Assembly (NCBI GenBank): GCA_016700115.1
Contig: CP064999.1
Span: 1,860,001 to 1,924,000, forward strand
Direction of reading: 5' to 3'
Length of the DNA: 64,000 nucleotides
DNA from: Sphingobacteriales bacterium
GTDB lineage: Bacteria; Bacteroidota; Bacteroidia; Chitinophagales; UBA2359
Shown here in pieces: positions 62,794 to 64,000 of the stretch. A model generated the notes under the pieces. It was not told the origin of the DNA. It saw only the letters and a program-made list of their open reading frames with translations, and searched no databases. The first letter of the stretch is position 1; each line of letters begins with the position of its first letter. A program made the translations under genes and the position numbers.

Positions 62794-63750
62794 TTAAGGT
62801 TCCGGTTTTGCAGCAGTATTTTGAGCAGTAAATTTAACCACTGTTTTTCCGGGCGGGTTGCTGACCAAAAAAACTCCGGTAAAAATAAGCAAAGCAGCCG
62901 CTATTTTTATAACGGAAAGCTCGTCTTTCCCAAAACCTACTGCCAGCAAAGTGGCAATCAGGGGTTGAGAATAAATATAAACCCCAACGATGGAAGGGCT
63001 GACTTTTTCGAGGGCATAAATATTGAGCAGATAGGTTAAAAATGTGGTCGCCAGCACTAAAAACACAATGCAACCCCATATTAGCGGTGTCAGGGTATGC
63101 CAATCAACAGCCATAAGTTCTGAATACCCGACCGGAGCCACAAAAAACAAGCCTGTAACAAATACCCACATAATGATGGTCAGGGGGTGATAGCGTTGCA
63201 TGAGAGGTTTGACTATCACTAAGTATAGCCCGTAGGATGCGGCATTGATAAACACCAGCAAATTGCCCAATGCGCTGCTTCCGTCACTTCCCGATTTACC
63301 ACCTGCAATCACTGCCGCAGCACCGGTTGCCCCCATTAGCACTCCTATAATTTTGATCCATGTCAGCCGCTCATGCCGCATAAATGCAGCAATCAGCAAC
63401 ACCAGAATAGGAGTGGTAATCATGATCAGGGAGGCACTGATGGGAGAAGTCATAGAAAGACCCTTAAAAAAGAGCAGTTGATTGATAGCCACACCAAACA
63501 ATCCGCATAAAATCAACCGCACCCAATCTGCCCTTTTTACCGGATGATGCAACCGGGATTCTGCGTGAGATCCTGCACTGAGCAGTTTGAAAAAAGCATA
63601 ATATAAGAGACTGGCCATGCTGACCCGGATTAATATCAGTCCGAATGGTTTGACATATAGCGGGGTTACTTCCTTTGCCACTACATAACTTGCGCCATAA
63701 ATGATATTGACTATTGCTAAGGCGATATGCGCTTTGACTGTACTGCTCAT
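62794..63750 (-). CDS. EamA/DMT-family transporter
   Basis: ATG 63750 is chosen; the frame continues three codons to a TTG (63759) that overlaps the predicted promoter. The 318-residue protein has ten hydrophobic helices in two EamA repeats (about 5-145 and 160-300), with GVAINQLLFFKGLSMTSPIS in the first and PLIATLLAVGFGKDELS in the second. Such carriers export amino acids, nucleobases or other metabolites; the substrate is not predictable. It heads the minus-strand series, 50 bp before the DUF4340 gene. Confidence 0.9.
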   Translation of the reverse strand: MSSTVKAHIALAIVNIIYGASYVVAKEVTPLYVKPFGLILIRVSMASLLYYAFFKLLSAGSHAESRLHHPVKRADWVRLILCGLFGVAINQLLFFKGLSMTSPISASLIMITTPILVLLIAAFMRHERLTWIKIIGVLMGATGAAAVIAGGKSGSDGSSALGNLLVFINAASYGLYLVIVKPLMQRYHPLTIIMWVFVTGLFFVAPVGYSELMAVDWHTLTPLIWGCIVFLVLATTFLTYLLNIYALEKVSPSIVGVYIYSQPLIATLLAVGFGKDELSVIKIAAALLIFTGVFLVSNPPGKTVVKFTAQNTAAKPEP

Positions 63751-63756
63751 GGGGCG

Positions 63757-63764
63757 CAAAGATA
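63757..63764 (-). promoter_or_regulatory. Promoter box immediately before the EamA gene
   Basis: TATCTTTG on the minus strand ends 6 bp before the ATG at 63750, so the transcript would be leaderless or almost so. A TTG at -33 is not evident. Confidence 0.5.
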
Positions 63765-63869
63765 GGGAAAATTGACCCTGTTTTCGACTTGCAGTTATTT
63801 ATGGTTTGAATTTGCACCGATTGTAATGGGCAAACAATGTAAATGCTCCTACCACGAATGGCAATTAAA

Positions 63870-63910
63870 CTAAAAGCCCCCCTGTACTCAAAACACAGGA
63901 GGACTTTGTT
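63870..63910 (-). terminator. Terminator-like hairpin after the truncated right-edge gene
   Basis: aaagcccccctgt and acaggaggacttt pair around ctcaaaa-type loop; on the minus strand two mismatches become G-U pairs, so the minus-strand transcript forms the better hairpin. It lies about 50-60 bp after the stop of the right-edge gene. Confidence 0.55.
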
Positions 63911-63957
63911 AGATTTTATCAGATTGTCAACTTTTTGCTGAAGTTGGTACTGATATA

Positions 63958-64000
63958 CTATTTCACCACCATTACAGGCAACCGTTCTGTAACACCACCG
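63958..64000 (-). CDS. C-terminal end of a likely T9SS sorting-domain protein (truncated by window edge)
   Basis: Only the last 13 codons are in the window, reading GGVTERLPVMVVK and then TAG at 63960-63958. The final strand V-x-x-x-L-P-V-M-V-V-K resembles the last strand of type A sorting domains, such as KLVIVK and GKVAVVR elsewhere in the window. Sixty bp downstream is a hairpin. The identification is weak because so little is visible. Confidence 0.45.
   Translation of the reverse strand, partial: GGVTERLPVMVVK

Overview
The window looks like a chromosomal segment of a Bacteroidota bacterium, probably of the Saprospiria/Chitinophagia side (inference). The evidence is: several secreted proteins with type IX secretion (T9SS) C-terminal sorting domains, SprB-type and PKD repeats, promoters of the Bacteroidota form (TTG, about 20 nt, TAnnTTTG) in front of atpD and frr, no obvious Shine-Dalgarno sites, and families typical of the phylum (DUF6427, DUF4340, MtaB, CbbX-like AAA pairs). 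No phage, plasmid, insertion sequence, rRNA or CRISPR array was seen. One tRNA with anticodon CAT is present.

Layout. 1-1.7 kb: start of atpC and complete atpD on the minus strand. 1.9-2.2 kb: a 21-bp-period repeat array. 2.2-13.6 kb: an accessory surface-protein island made of two tandem copies of a two-gene unit (beta-helix T9SS protein, then propeller-PKD-T9SS protein). Each unit has a near-identical ~370-bp leader whose signal-peptide codons run into a poly-G tract. The second beta-helix gene is broken by several frameshifts and a stop, and the second propeller gene has a frameshift inside its sorting domain. 13.9-23.1 kb: SpoIIE-type phosphatase, small membrane protein, mutL, rhomboid protease, SprB-repeat adhesin, rpiB, DUF3108 protein. 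23.6-30 kb: 14-bladed WD40 lipoprotein, asd, frr, tRNA, unknown 442-aa protein. 30.2-37 kb (minus strand): iscS-iscU-iscA, L,D-transpeptidase, BtuF-like protein, mtaB. 37.1-43 kb (plus strand): a surface-polysaccharide group (Gfo/Idh/MocA oxidoreductase, lipoprotein, sugar-phosphate transferase, two nucleotide-sugar epimerases). 43-50.5 kb (minus strand): large M43-like secreted metalloprotease, a second 21-bp array in opposite orientation, AlbA_2-domain protein, DUF445, DUF2461, small secreted protein. 50.7-57.9 kb (plus strand): aminotransferase plus omega-amidase pair, giant amidase with CUB/FN3 domains, M48 lipoprotein peptidase. 58-63.8 kb (minus strand): double-AAA ATPase, DUF6427, DUF4340, EamA transporter. 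The last bases hold the tail of another likely T9SS protein.

How genes work together: iscS/iscU/iscA form an Fe-S assembly operon. The aminotransferase and omega-amidase are adjacent and fit the glutamine transaminase/omega-amidase route. The 37-43 kb genes fit polysaccharide initiation and sugar-nucleotide supply. The most unusual material is non-coding or decaying: two copies of a 14-unit, 21-bp repeat array about 45 kb apart in opposite orientation with a shared flank, the poly-G signal-peptide leaders, and the homogenised PKD-CTD cassette. All homology statements are from reading translated sequence; no database search was run.
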